Source of the DNA: Palsa-1392 sp036493915
Lineage (GTDB): Bacteria > Verrucomicrobiota > Verrucomicrobiia > Chthoniobacterales > UBA10450
NCBI GenBank assembly: GCA_036493915.1
Contig: DASXPA010000092.1
Coordinates: 1 to 28,327 of the forward strand
Direction of reading: 5' to 3'
Length of the DNA stretch: 28,327 nucleotides
The notes beneath the pieces were generated by a model. It saw nothing but the letters and a program-made list of their open reading frames with translations. It was not told the DNA's origin and searched no databases. Of this stretch, positions 6,942-15,933 are shown piece after piece (position 1 is the first letter of the stretch; every line of letters begins with the position of its first letter). Both the position numbers and the translations under genes were made by a program.

Positions 6942-8624
6942 ATGAAGAAACTTGTCCTCTTGTCGTTGTTCGCTGCCACCACTTCTCTTCTTGCCGCTGT
7001 CACTCCTATCAAGCCGCCGAAGGATGCGGAGAACGCGATCGATGCCGCCGGTCTCCTTGCACATATCAAAGTCCTCTCCTCGGATAAATTCGAAGGCCGC
7101 GCCCCGGGCAGCAAGGGAGAAATCGAATCGGTTAACTACATCACCGAGCAATTCAAAAAGCTCGGTTTGAAGCCGGGCAATCCGAACGGCACCTACACGC
7201 AGGAAGTTCCGCTCGCCGGCATCCTCGGCACGCCGACCGGATCGTTCAACGTCGATGGCAAGAAGATGCACTTGCAGTCGCCTAACGACTTTGTTGCTTT
7301 CACGAATCGGATCACGCCGGAAGTGACGGTGAAAGATTCCGATCTCGTCTTCGTTGGCTATGGCGTGGTCGCGCCCGAGTATGGCTGGGATGACTACAAA
7401 GGCGTCGATGTCAAAGGGAAGACGCTCGTCTTTCTGATCAACGATCCTCCGTTGCCTGATCCAAGCGATCCGTCGAAACTCGACCCGAAAATGTTCAAGG
7501 GTAAGGCGATGACCTACTACGGTCGCTGGACCTACAAATACGAAATCGCCGCGCAGAAAGGCGCCGCCGCGGCGGTCATTGTGCACGAGACGATCCCGGC
7601 CGCGTACCCGTGGAGCGTGGTCGAGAACAGCAACTCGAAGGAGAATTTTGTGACCGATGCGCCGGACAAAAACAGGGACACGGTGGCGGTCCGTTCCTGG
7701 ATCACGCTCGATACCGCGAAGAAGCTGTTTGCGGCTGCCGGGAAAAATTTTGACGACTTGAAAAAGCAGGCGCTGAGCAAAGACTTCAAGCCAGTCTCGT
7801 TAGGCGCAACCGCCGATTTCACGCTCCAAAACAAGATTCACGAATTCAAATCGCACAACGTCGTCGGCAAGATCGAAGGGAGCGATCCGGCGAAGAAAAA
7901 CGAGTATGTGATTTATAGCGCGCATTGGGACCATCTCGGTCGCGATCCGAAACTGAAGGGAGACCAAATTTACAACGGCGCGCTCGACAACGCTTCCGGT
8001 GTCGCGTCGATTCTCGAAATCGCGCAGGCCTTCACCAAGCTTCCGCAGCCGCCGCCGCGCAGCATTCTTTTCCTCGCTACGACCGCGGAGGAAGCGGGAT
8101 TGTTAGGCACAAAATATTACGCGGAGCATCCGCTTTACCCACTCGATCATACCCTTGCCGACATCAACATCGATATCGTCAACGCCTGGGGAAAATCACG
8201 TGACATCGAGGACATCAGCTACGGGAACTCGACGCTCGACCAGCTATTTGCGCAGGCGGCGCAGCGACAGGGACGCGTCGCCAAGCCGGATAGCGAACCG
8301 GAGAAAGGCATGTTCTTTCGCGCCGATCATTTCGAGCTTTCAAAGTTAGGCGTGCCCGCCCTTTACCCGGGATACAAGCCGAAGGATTTCATTGGGAAAC
8401 CGGTCGGCTACGGCGAGGAAAAAGCCGATGACTACACGCTTCATCATTACCACCAGGTGACGGACGAAGTGAATCCGAAGTGGGACCTTTCAGGTGCGGT
8501 CCAGGACGATCAATTACTTTTCGAGGTCGGCTATCAGGTCGCGAACGGCGATCAGTATCCAACCTGGCTTCCTGGATCCGAGTTCAAAGCGAAGCGCGCC
8601 GAAATGATGTCGCATCGGAAATAG
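6942..8624 (+). CDS. Exported M28 family zinc aminopeptidase with PA domain
   Basis: A 560-residue peptidase releasing N-terminal residues from peptides in the periplasm. Start chosen at ATG 6942 because MKKLVLLSLFAATTSLLAA is then a clean signal peptide; a GTG at 6903 would add 13 residues before it. Residues of roughly 120-220 (DLVFVGYGVVAPEYGWDD, KGAAAAVIVHET) are a protease-associated insert. The M28 zinc set is complete: His328 and Asp330 (SAHWDHLG), Asp349 (GALDNASG), Glu383/Glu384 (TTAEEAGLLG), Asp411 (NIDIVNAWG) and His463 (RADHFELSKLG). With the M3 peptidase and the peptide-binding lipoprotein upstream it forms a protein-degradation neighbourhood. Three CGTTAGGC-related words occur with rare TTA codons (7798, 8100, 8344). 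Confidence 0.94.
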   Translation: MKKLVLLSLFAATTSLLAAVTPIKPPKDAENAIDAAGLLAHIKVLSSDKFEGRAPGSKGEIESVNYITEQFKKLGLKPGNPNGTYTQEVPLAGILGTPTGSFNVDGKKMHLQSPNDFVAFTNRITPEVTVKDSDLVFVGYGVVAPEYGWDDYKGVDVKGKTLVFLINDPPLPDPSDPSKLDPKMFKGKAMTYYGRWTYKYEIAAQKGAAAAVIVHETIPAAYPWSVVENSNSKENFVTDAPDKNRDTVAVRSWITLDTAKKLFAAAGKNFDDLKKQALSKDFKPVSLGATADFTLQNKIHEFKSHNVVGKIEGSDPAKKNEYVIYSAHWDHLGRDPKLKGDQIYNGALDNASGVASILEIAQAFTKLPQPPPRSILFLATTAEEAGLLGTKYYAEHPLYPLDHTLADINIDIVNAWGKSRDIEDISYGNSTLDQLFAQAAQRQGRVAKPDSEPEKGMFFRADHFELSKLGVPALYPGYKPKDFIGKPVGYGEEKADDYTLHHYHQVTDEVNPKWDLSGAVQDDQLLFEVGYQVANGDQYPTWLPGSEFKAKRAEMMSHRK

Positions 8625-8644
8625 GCAGTCGTTAGCTTGAGCGC

Positions 8645-9175
8645 ATGAATCCGCAGACCGTTCCGATCGTCAGCATCCTCATTGGCGCGCTCGTGCTCCT
8701 TTTCGGGCGCCGGCTTTTCTGGCTTTTCGTCGCGGCCGTCGGTTTCTGGATCGGCTTCGAGCTTACGCCCCAACTGCTGCATCACCCTCCGGAGTGGCTC
8801 ACCCTCGTCGTCGCGATCGTGCTCGGTGTGATCGGCGCGGTTCTCGCCTTCGTTCTGCAAAAGGTGGCGATCGCGATCGCCGGTTTTATCGTCGGCGGGC
8901 ACATCGCGACAGCGCTCATGGCGGCGTTCGTCAACACCCACGCGCAATATCACGGCATCGCTTTTGTTATCGGCGGAATCATTGGCGCGATTCTTCTGCT
9001 CGTGCTTTTCGATTGGGCGCTAATTTTCTTCTCGTCGATCGCAGGCGCCGATTTGATCACGAGCAATCTGCACGTCCCGCCAAAAGGCGCGGCCATCATT
9101 TTCATCGTCCTTGTGATCTTCGGCATCTTCGTGCAGGCGGCGATGTTTGCCCGGCGGCACCGGGGTCTGCCCTAA
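8645..9175 (+). CDS. Multi-pass membrane protein, DUF4203/TMEM198-like
   Basis: This 176-residue protein is almost wholly hydrophobic, with about six to seven membrane segments and Gly-rich helices (GFWIGFEL, GFIVGGHIATALM, GGIIGAILLLVLFDWALIFFSSIAGADLI). The alternating pattern and the GADLI element resemble the DUF4203/TMEM198 family; no enzymatic motif is visible and the function is unknown. It starts 20 bases after the M28 gene and may be co-transcribed with it. Its stop codon TAA lies inside a CCTAACG word (9171-9177). Confidence 0.75.
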   Translation: MNPQTVPIVSILIGALVLLFGRRLFWLFVAAVGFWIGFELTPQLLHHPPEWLTLVVAIVLGVIGAVLAFVLQKVAIAIAGFIVGGHIATALMAAFVNTHAQYHGIAFVIGGIIGAILLLVLFDWALIFFSSIAGADLITSNLHVPPKGAAIIFIVLVIFGIFVQAAMFARRHRGLP

Positions 9176-9211
9176 CGACGATTTTCGGCTGGTGCAGGGT
9201 TGGCGTCGATC

Positions 9212-10432
9212 ATGCTGCGCCGCGTGAAGCGTGAGCCGCATCTGTCGAATCCGATCAGTTACCTCTATCTCGTTCTTCCTTACGGGATCAGCAGCGGCTT
9301 TTGCAGCATCACGCTGCCCTTCGTGCTCGTGCACGAGGGTTTTTCTGTGGCGGCCGCGGCGTCGGTCGTGGCGCTCGGGTTATCGGCCAATCTCTGGCGC
9401 TTTGTTGGCGCGCCGATTGTCGATCTGACGCTGAGTTTGCGTCGCTGGTATTTGTTTGGCCTGGTCGCTTGCGTCGTCACCTTGATTGGGGTTGGTCTGA
9501 TGCCGTTGCGCCTCGACAACGCGGTGCTGCTCACGGTTGTCGTTTTTATCGCGCAAGTCGGCGCCAACCTGGTCATCATCCCAGTCGGCGGCTTCATCGC
9601 GCACACTGTGCCGGAAGAAGTGAAAGGTCGCGCCGCCGGTTGGTATCAGGCGGGAAATCTCGGTGGCATGGGTATCAGTGGCGGCGCCGGCATCTGGATA
9701 ACAACTCATTATTCGTTCTTCGTCGCGAGCGCGGCGCTAGCCCTGATGATGTCGATCTCGGCGATCGCGCTGTGCTTTGTCCCGAACGTGAAGCCGTTCA
9801 CGAGCGAGAGCGCGGTGCATCGATTGCGCAGCATGGGCCGCGATTTGGTCAGCCTTCTGCGCACTCCCATCGGGCTGCTCACGACGCTGCTCGTCGCATC
9901 GCCGATCGGCGCCGGCGCGATGAACAACTTGTGGTCCGCGGTCGCGCCCGACTGGCACGCAAACGCCAACACCGTCGCGCTCGTTACCGGCGTTTTGAAC
10001 GGCGTCCTCAGCGCAATCGGCTGCGTCGCCGGCGGCTGGATCACCGATCGGGTCGGCCGCTGGTGGGCTTACTTTGGTTCCGGGATTTTGATCGGATTAG
10101 TCGCGATCGCAATGGCTGTCGCGGCGCGAAATCCCTCAGCGTTTTCCACCTGGGTGCTTTGCTACGCGTTCGCCTGCGGGCTCGCCTATGCGGCGTTCTC
10201 CGCGATCGTTCTCCTCGCGATCGGAAAGGGGGTGGCTTCGACGAAATATGCATTGCTTTCGTCCTTTGGAAATCTTCCCGTGATCTACGTGACGGCTCTC
10301 GACGGCTGGGCCCACGATCGTTTCGGGAGCGCCGGAATGTTGTTCATCGAAGCGGGATCGGGGATCCTCTGTGTCGCCCTGGCCGCAATCGCGGTTGGCG
10401 TCCTAAGAAGAAAAGCTGCTATCCGTCGTTAG
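9212..10432 (+). CDS. MFS permease, AmpG/acetyl-CoA-transporter-like
   Basis: A 406-residue, twelve-helix major facilitator protein of the inner membrane. The central block GGFIAHTVPEEVKGRAAGWYQAGNLGGMG is characteristic of the AmpG-like branch, and GGWITDRVGR is the repeated loop motif of the second half. Substrate is not deducible; muropeptide or small-metabolite import are both possible. The frame opens at TTG 9200, but ATG 9212 is preferred with AGGG at 9196-9199 upstream. It follows the DUF4203-like gene by 36 bases on the same strand. The stop is the TAG inside a CGTTAGGC word (10427-10434). A gene-free stretch follows (10433-10641) holding only a second CGTTAGG copy at 10625. Confidence 0.88.
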   Translation: MLRRVKREPHLSNPISYLYLVLPYGISSGFCSITLPFVLVHEGFSVAAAASVVALGLSANLWRFVGAPIVDLTLSLRRWYLFGLVACVVTLIGVGLMPLRLDNAVLLTVVVFIAQVGANLVIIPVGGFIAHTVPEEVKGRAAGWYQAGNLGGMGISGGAGIWITTHYSFFVASAALALMMSISAIALCFVPNVKPFTSESAVHRLRSMGRDLVSLLRTPIGLLTTLLVASPIGAGAMNNLWSAVAPDWHANANTVALVTGVLNGVLSAIGCVAGGWITDRVGRWWAYFGSGILIGLVAIAMAVAARNPSAFSTWVLCYAFACGLAYAAFSAIVLLAIGKGVASTKYALLSSFGNLPVIYVTALDGWAHDRFGSAGMLFIEAGSGILCVALAAIAVGVLRRKAAIRR

Positions 10433-10641
10433 GCTTCGATCTCATGCGGGTTGCCGTTCCGGGGGCATCGCTCTCCCGGTGTGGTTCGGCAAGCGCGCGG
10501 CGCTGATCCGACGCGTGCGTTATCCGCAGGCAATAAATTCGCGCTCCCAACGTCCTACGACCCCGGCCAACGAAGAGGTGATCTGGGTTTCGCCGACTCG
10601 CCGCAGAGCGGGATCAGAAGCCGTCGTTAGGTGCCGGTTCC

Positions 10642-11712
10642 TTATCGGCCGCCCGGCTGCTTGCCCTTCTTCTTCTTCTTCGGATTTTGCTGGGCTTGCG
10701 CCGGATTGTGCCCGCGGGCCGCAGGAGCCGCCTGCCGCGTATGCGCGGGCGCCTGCCGATGGGCGGTTGCTCGCACTGGCCGGGCGTGCGGCGGATTGGC
10801 GTGTTGGACCGTCGAACGATGGCGTTGCGTGTGGGCAGCGTTTTGATTGTGCGATGCCGGTTTGTTCTTCACGGTGCGAGCAGCGGAATGATTCGCCTTT
10901 TTCGCTTTGTTCGGCCCCTTTTCCGCAGCGGTTTGCTGGCCTGTCGCCGCCTTTGCGGTGCGCGTCGCCTTCTCGGCCGCCCCCTGCTTGCTGGTCCGGT
11001 TATTGCCCGCGGCGGCGGCGTTCGATTGATTGTTTTTTTCGAGAGCCTTCACAGCGGAGGCTTTCGGTTTGCCCGTGTTGTTCGCGGCATGCAACGCAGG
11101 ATCCTTTTTCGCCGCTTCGGCACGCGAGCGTTGCGCGGAGGTGGGCGGAACGTGCTTCGCTTTCGCAGCCGCTTGTTCTCGCGCATTAGCTTTGGCTTGG
11201 GCGCCGCCCGGGCCGTTAAAACCGGCTCGGCTGCCGGTCTCCCTCGCGACGTTTTTGTTCACATAGGTGTTGTGAATCACGGAGGTGTTCACCCGACTGA
11301 CAGCGGTGTTGTAAGCGAAGGTGTTCCCGCGCCATTCACCACCGTAATAGCCGTGCCCGCCGTAGCCGTAGCCGTAATTGATCCCGCCGTAGAACCCGAC
11401 GGTCGAGCCCCAATAGCCATTATTGAAAACGTAGCTGCCGCCCCGATAGCCCCAGTAGCCCGGAGTCCAAAGCAGCCCGATGCTGGGAGGCTGGACCCAA
11501 ACTCCGGGAACCCAGTAGTAGCCGAAGTCGGCGTAGGCCCAGTAGCCCGGAGTCCAGATGTAACCAGGAGCGGGGCAGTAAGGCTGCTCGTAAACCGGAA
11601 TCGCAGGCGGCGCGATCCCGACCGAGATGCCGACATAAGCGGAAGAAGAAGCCACGGGCAGCCCGGCAAAGAGCAGCGCCGCAAGCGCGACGAAAGATAA
11701 TTTGGTTTTCAT
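10642..11712 (-). CDS. Secreted WXXGXW-repeat protein with a basic Ala/Lys-rich tail
   Basis: A 356-residue exported protein with signal peptide MKTKLSFVALAALLFAGLPVASSSA. Three aromatic repeats follow: WTPGYW (53-58), WVPGVW (67-72) and WTPGYW (82-87), the YXWXPGXW/WXXGXW type found in many bacterial envelope proteins of unknown role, then a Gly/Tyr-rich stretch (about 92-128). From about residue 165 the protein is low-complexity, rich in Ala, Lys, His, Asn and Gln, and ends PKKKKKGKQPGGR, resembling a histone-like or nucleic-acid/polyanion-binding tail. A 19-base direct repeat (11451-11469 and 11538-11556) underlies two of the aromatic repeats. A long antisense open frame here is a composition artefact. 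Confidence 0.85.
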   Translation of the reverse strand: MKTKLSFVALAALLFAGLPVASSSAYVGISVGIAPPAIPVYEQPYCPAPGYIWTPGYWAYADFGYYWVPGVWVQPPSIGLLWTPGYWGYRGGSYVFNNGYWGSTVGFYGGINYGYGYGGHGYYGGEWRGNTFAYNTAVSRVNTSVIHNTYVNKNVARETGSRAGFNGPGGAQAKANAREQAAAKAKHVPPTSAQRSRAEAAKKDPALHAANNTGKPKASAVKALEKNNQSNAAAAGNNRTSKQGAAEKATRTAKAATGQQTAAEKGPNKAKKANHSAARTVKNKPASHNQNAAHTQRHRSTVQHANPPHARPVRATAHRQAPAHTRQAAPAARGHNPAQAQQNPKKKKKGKQPGGR

Positions 11713-11859
11713 TGTTACCGTAATGAGGTGTGCAAGCAGAGACTTGATCGCGATGCCGGCTATTCACCGGAAACCCAAAATCGGAGTCGTCTGCGAAAAC
11801 ATCAGCCTCAATCTCAATTCGTATCAGCCGCCACTTTGCGCGTATGGCAGCGCCACTTG

Positions 11860-13392
11860 CTAATGCCGAAAATGGCGGACGCCAGTGAAGACCATCGCAA
11901 CGTCGCGCTCGTCGGCGGCGGCAATCACTTCTTCGTCGCGCACGGAACCGCCCGGCTGGATCGCCGCGGTCGCGCCCGCTTCGGCGGCCGCAATCAAACC
12001 ATCCGGGAAAGGGAAAAACGCGTCGCTCGCGACTGCGCTTCCCTTGAGGGACAACTTCGCTTCCGCGGCTTTCCAGACCGCGATGCGGGAAGCATCGACG
12101 CGCGACATCTGCCCGGCACCGATGCCCAAGGTTCGATCTGCCCCCGCGTAAACAATCGCGTTCGACTTCACATGTTTCACGACGCGCCAGCCGAAAAGCA
12201 TCGCGGCGGTTTCCTTGCGAGTGGGCGGACGTTTGGTGACGACTTTGCTCTCGATCGCGCCGAGTTCCGTCGCGTCCTTTTGCTGCACGAGCAAGCCGCC
12301 GCGGACGGAGCGCACATCTAACTCTGCCTTTTCGTTAGGCAAGCTTTGCGGCAACATCCGCATGAGTCGAAGATTTTTCTTCTTCTGCAAAAGCGCGCGC
12401 GCATCGCTTGCAAATTCCGGCGCAATGATGACCTCGCTGAAGATCTCGCTGATCGCTTTCGCGATCGGGAGATTGAGCGGCCGATTGCAGATGATAATGC
12501 CCCCGAACGGCGCCTGCTTGTCGGTCGCGAAGGCTTTGAGCCAGGCCTCGCGAAGATCGGAATCGCTGCCGACGCCGCACGGGTTGGTGTGCTTGAGAAT
12601 CGCGACCGTCGGCTCGGAAAATTCCTCAATCAGATCGGCCGCGGCGGTGATATCGAGCAGGTTGTTAAACGACAATTCCTTCCCATGCAGCTTCTCGAAA
12701 TGCTCAGTAAAGTTGCCGTAAATCGACGCGGTCTGATGTGGATTCTCTCCGTACCGCAAGCGGCTGACGAGCGGAAGTGAGAGCGAAAACGATGTCTCAG
12801 TTTTTTGCTTCTCGTTCAGGAAAGTTGCGATCGCGCGGTCGTAATCGGATGTCTTCAGAAACACTTTGATCGCCAGTCGCTCGCGTAACTTTGAAGTCGT
12901 CGCGCCGTCGCGATCGCGCATCTCCTCGAGCACCGCCTCGTAATCCGCAGGATCGACAACAACGGTGACCGACTGATAATTCTTCGCCGCGCTTCGCAAC
13001 ATCGAAGGTCCGCCAATGTCGATTTGCTCGATCGCTTCCGCGAGCGTGACGGCGGGCTTCGCGACCGTGGCTTCGAAAGGGTAGAGATTCACGACCACGA
13101 GATCGATCGGTTCGATCCCGTGCTTTTGCGTAGCCATTTCGTGTTCCTTGTTGCCACGAAGATAAAGGAGTCCGCCATGTACTTTCGGGTGCAACGTTTT
13201 CACCCGGCCCTCGAGCATTTCCGGACAACCGGTGAAGTCGGAAATGTCGCGCGCATTAATTCCTTCCTGGCGCAGGAGACTCGCTGTCCCGCCGGTGGAA
13301 ATAATTTCGATGCCCATTTCCTGGAGCGCGCGAGCGAAATCGGGAACGCCGGTTTTATCAGAGACAGAGATGAGAGCGCGTTTGATTTTCAT
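11860..13392 (-). CDS. purH: Bifunctional AICAR transformylase / IMP cyclohydrolase
   Basis: This 510-residue cytoplasmic enzyme performs the last two steps of IMP synthesis. The N-terminal IMP cyclohydrolase (MGS-like) domain begins MKIKRALISVSDKTG and includes IISTGGTASLL and GRVKTLHPKVHGGLL. The AICAR transformylase domain has RYGENPHQ, LSFNNLLDITAA, the catalytic Lys-His in ILKHTNPCG, DKQAPFGGI and SDAFFPFPDGL. Length is normal. The frame remains open far upstream, but that part is out-of-frame permease sequence. The ATG (13390-13392) overlaps the TGA of the upstream permease frame as ATGA, suggesting translational coupling. One motif copy (12333) reads Pro-Asn. Confidence 0.97.
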   Translation of the reverse strand: MKIKRALISVSDKTGVPDFARALQEMGIEIISTGGTASLLRQEGINARDISDFTGCPEMLEGRVKTLHPKVHGGLLYLRGNKEHEMATQKHGIEPIDLVVVNLYPFEATVAKPAVTLAEAIEQIDIGGPSMLRSAAKNYQSVTVVVDPADYEAVLEEMRDRDGATTSKLRERLAIKVFLKTSDYDRAIATFLNEKQKTETSFSLSLPLVSRLRYGENPHQTASIYGNFTEHFEKLHGKELSFNNLLDITAAADLIEEFSEPTVAILKHTNPCGVGSDSDLREAWLKAFATDKQAPFGGIIICNRPLNLPIAKAISEIFSEVIIAPEFASDARALLQKKKNLRLMRMLPQSLPNEKAELDVRSVRGGLLVQQKDATELGAIESKVVTKRPPTRKETAAMLFGWRVVKHVKSNAIVYAGADRTLGIGAGQMSRVDASRIAVWKAAEAKLSLKGSAVASDAFFPFPDGLIAAAEAGATAAIQPGGSVRDEEVIAAADERDVAMVFTGVRHFRH

Positions 13393-14180
13393 GAAGATTT
13401 TCGCTGCACGAGAAGATAGGCGACCGCGTACATGACGAGGCCGAAAGCGAACGTGACTGCGATGGAAAGCGCGAAGCGCGACAAATGCAGCACGCCCGGA
13501 TCGCCAGCGTAAAGCGCGCGACGCACGGCCGCGAGACCGTAGTAACCCGGGTTGATGTGGGCCGCCCAAAAAATCCAGGGGTGTGGCTTGGTCGCGGAAA
13601 AAGGTGTGCCGGAGATGAGCCAGAGCGGGATGAGAACAAAGTTCATGTTGGCGTGAAGGCCTTGGTTGATTCCGTCGGCCAAGCGACGAGACCGGTGAGA
13701 CCAAATCCGACAACAAAAAGGGTGACCAGGCAAACCAGAATCCGGGCGAGCGTGAGGTGGAGACCGGCAAAAGACGCAAGGAAGAGAAAGATCAAGCCCT
13801 GCAAAAGCGCGAGAGTGGTGCCGTCAAGAATCTTGCCGCAGACGATGCTCCCCGGCGAGATCGGTGGAACCAGAACCGATTGTAGAAAACCTTCGCGCCG
13901 ATTCTCGATGATCGAGAAGATGATGAAAAGCATGATGAGAATGAGCGTCCCCGGATACAAATATTCGAAGTAGGACATGCCGTTAGGTGCGGCCCCGACG
14001 CGGAAGGACGAGCCAATGACCGAACCGACGAGGAACCAGAAAACGAGCGGCGAAAGAAGCGTCGATGATCCGACGATTGCGCTGGCGATGAGCGGACGAC
14101 CTCGCGCTGCCAGAGCGCCGCTGCAGATAAAAGAAAAAGCCGGAGCGTTTCCCTCCGGCACTGACGGCCTCTGCGCTCAT
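13389..14180 (-). pseudogene. Frameshifted ABC-2 type transporter permease
   Basis: Pieces of one ABC-2 permease (about 260 residues expected, six membrane helices) are spread over frames. The largest piece (about 13656-14053) holds PLVFWFLVGSVIG, a YLYPGTLILIMLFIIFSIIENRREG segment and VPPISPGSIVCGKILDGT. Near 13655 a one-base loss turns the frame to a stop; adding one base would join ..ESTKAF to HANMNFVLIPLWLISGTPF and the rest to 13389. Upstream, ALWQREVVR (around 14112) and RQRNRRIIDASF (14052-14090) lie in two further frames, so about three indels in all. The ATPase partner usually found beside such permeases is absent; the AraC gene is there instead. Sequencing indels cannot be excluded. 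Confidence 0.75.
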
Positions 14181-14186
14181 TCCGGC

Positions 14187-15122
14187 CTAACGATCGAGCA
14201 CGATGTGTTTGGCGGCGGGATAAAGGACCGGACAACAGCCGATTGTCTCGCAGAAGGCTTTGCTGAAGTGGCTCAGACTGGAGTAGCCGACTTCGGTCGC
14301 GGCTTCGGTCACGTTGTAGCGACCGCTGCGGAGAAGTTCCGCCGCGCGTTCCATCCGCGCATTGCGCAGAAATTGCGGAATCGTTAGGCCAACTTCCCGG
14401 GAAAAAATCCGGCTCAGGTAATACGGACTGCAGCCGACTTCCTGACCGAGCATTTCCAGCGAAGGCGGATTTGTGAGATCACGCACGAGCAATTCCTTCG
14501 TTCGCACGACCCGGTCGCGCGCAACGCGTTTCTGTCGCATGCAGAAAAATTCCGGATCTTTCGGCTCGAAGAGAAAGTGCGCCATCAACTCGATCGCCTT
14601 GCTTTGATACCAAAGAATCTGCGCCGCCTTCGGCACCGGCGGCGTCGTTAGGCTGGCCACGATCGCGCGCTGCGTTTGCGACATCGGTTGCGGCTGCGAG
14701 ACGACACTGCGCTCCTTTGTTGGAAAAATGATCTCGCGCATCGCCGGCGTCAGTTCCCCTTCCGAATCGGCAAGCTGGGCCTGCAAATGGCCGCGCGAAA
14801 ATTCGAGCGTGACGAAGCGGTGATGATCGTGCGCCCGGCGGGTCGCGCGGAGGGGCTCATCGCCAATCGCGTAGTAACCGGAGCTGCTCGGCAGGTAATC
14901 GAGCTGCGCGCGCGGCCCGGCATCGATTGCGCCGCGGCCGTCGAGATTGAGGCAAAACTCCACGCTTCGCGGGCGGAAGCTTTCGCCCCAATCAAGCAGC
15001 TGACTGGTCTTGAAATCGTGCCACTCGAGACTAATTCCCATCTCGTCGAAGCCGCCGTAGAGCTGTCGCCAGCCGTGGCGCACATCAGCCCAGGCGGCCT
15101 GCGCTGGGGTTTCGGAATTCAT
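14187..15122 (-). CDS. AraC family transcriptional regulator
   Basis: This 311-residue regulator has a C-terminal double helix-turn-helix. The first part is SLEMLGQEVGCSPYYLSRIFSREVG and the second YNVTEAATEVGYSSLSHFSKAFCETIGCCP, the canonical AraC HTH. The N-terminal about 190 residues contain a probable beta-rich effector domain (FKTSQLLDW, GRGAIDAGPRAQLDYLPSSSGYYAI) with unknown ligand. The start is Met at 15120-15122; the frame is open 90 codons further but the extra part is of non-protein composition. The stop TAG lies in a CGTTAGG word and the permease Met follows seven bases on, so it may head an operon with permease and purH. Confidence 0.9.
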   Translation of the reverse strand: MNSETPAQAAWADVRHGWRQLYGGFDEMGISLEWHDFKTSQLLDWGESFRPRSVEFCLNLDGRGAIDAGPRAQLDYLPSSSGYYAIGDEPLRATRRAHDHHRFVTLEFSRGHLQAQLADSEGELTPAMREIIFPTKERSVVSQPQPMSQTQRAIVASLTTPPVPKAAQILWYQSKAIELMAHFLFEPKDPEFFCMRQKRVARDRVVRTKELLVRDLTNPPSLEMLGQEVGCSPYYLSRIFSREVGLTIPQFLRNARMERAAELLRSGRYNVTEAATEVGYSSLSHFSKAFCETIGCCPVLYPAAKHIVLDR

Positions 15123-15186
15123 CGTCGCTATTTTCGGGTGCACGCCGCAGATTGCAAGACTGTCATGAGCGGGCACGCCGGAGCGG

Positions 15187-15879
15187 TCACTTGTCGGTGA
15201 AGAAATTAACGAACGACTGGCGCACCCTATTGAAGTCGCGTTTCGCATCGTGCCCGAGCGTGCGGAATGAGTCTTGGATCTCCTGTCCGATCGGGTCGCC
15301 GCCGTCATCTGAACTTCGACGCCGTTCCTCATTGGAGGTGACCTGATCGCCGCCGCCAAACAAGCCCTCCGTCCGTGTAATTGTGCCATCATTCGCTGCG
15401 ATGAAAATTTTCCCGGCCGCTTCGCCCTCCCCGCGCTGCAGCGTCACGATCCAGACGGGGTTGCCGCGCGCGCCGACGTGCAGGGTGTAATCGGCGGTCG
15501 CGAAATTGAGATGGGCGCTCGCCGCGGCTTGCTGGGCCACGGTGTAGGCGCCGCTGGAATCGAGATTGAGTCTTCCCGTATCCACGACCGGGCCTAATGA
15601 ACTCTGAACCGAAGAGCGCAGCGGCGTTCGCTCCGAAACGATCTGGTCGTGCGCTACTTCCACCTCCCGCACGCCCCCGCGCGCCCGCGAATCATCGAGC
15701 AAAAGCGTCCATGTCTCCGGCTGGGGCGTCCCATGCTTACCGGTGATGGAAATAACGTGATTGACCAGATCGCGATTCATTTTGGTGCCAACCGTGCGCA
15801 TTGCTTGATAAGCGGTCGGCCAGTCCTGAGCAAAAGTCGGAGTGGCGCAGAGAAGAAGTGCGATCAGCCATTTTCCCAT
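15187..15879 (-). CDS. Secreted protein of unknown function
   Basis: A 230-residue protein with a signal peptide (MGKWLIALLLCATPTFA, cut before Gln18). The mature part has no motif I recognise; it contains NHVISITGKHGTPQPETWTLLLDD, a possible beta-sheet stretch YTLHVGARGNPVWIVTLQRG that looks PepSY-like in rhythm, GTITRTEGLFGG, and an acidic then basic C-terminus. Upstream of the AraC gene on the same strand with a 64-base gap; co-transcription is possible. Real coding is supported by length, signal peptide and clean start; function is open. Confidence 0.75.
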   Translation of the reverse strand: MGKWLIALLLCATPTFAQDWPTAYQAMRTVGTKMNRDLVNHVISITGKHGTPQPETWTLLLDDSRARGGVREVEVAHDQIVSERTPLRSSVQSSLGPVVDTGRLNLDSSGAYTVAQQAAASAHLNFATADYTLHVGARGNPVWIVTLQRGEGEAAGKIFIAANDGTITRTEGLFGGGDQVTSNEERRRSSDDGGDPIGQEIQDSFRTLGHDAKRDFNRVRQSFVNFFTDK

Positions 15880-15933
15880 TCAAAAATAGTGCATGACTGG
15901 GCGCCGTTTACCAGTGCCAGTTCCGATAAATGC

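Noticed and set aside
10687..11700. 337-codon open frame antisense to the WXXGXW protein
   Set aside because: Low-complexity Arg/Gly/Val-rich translation; the minus strand has a signal peptide and the aromatic repeats.
13393..13779. Upstream extension of purH
   Set aside because: It overlaps the permease in another frame and lies before the conserved MKIKRALISVSDKTG start.
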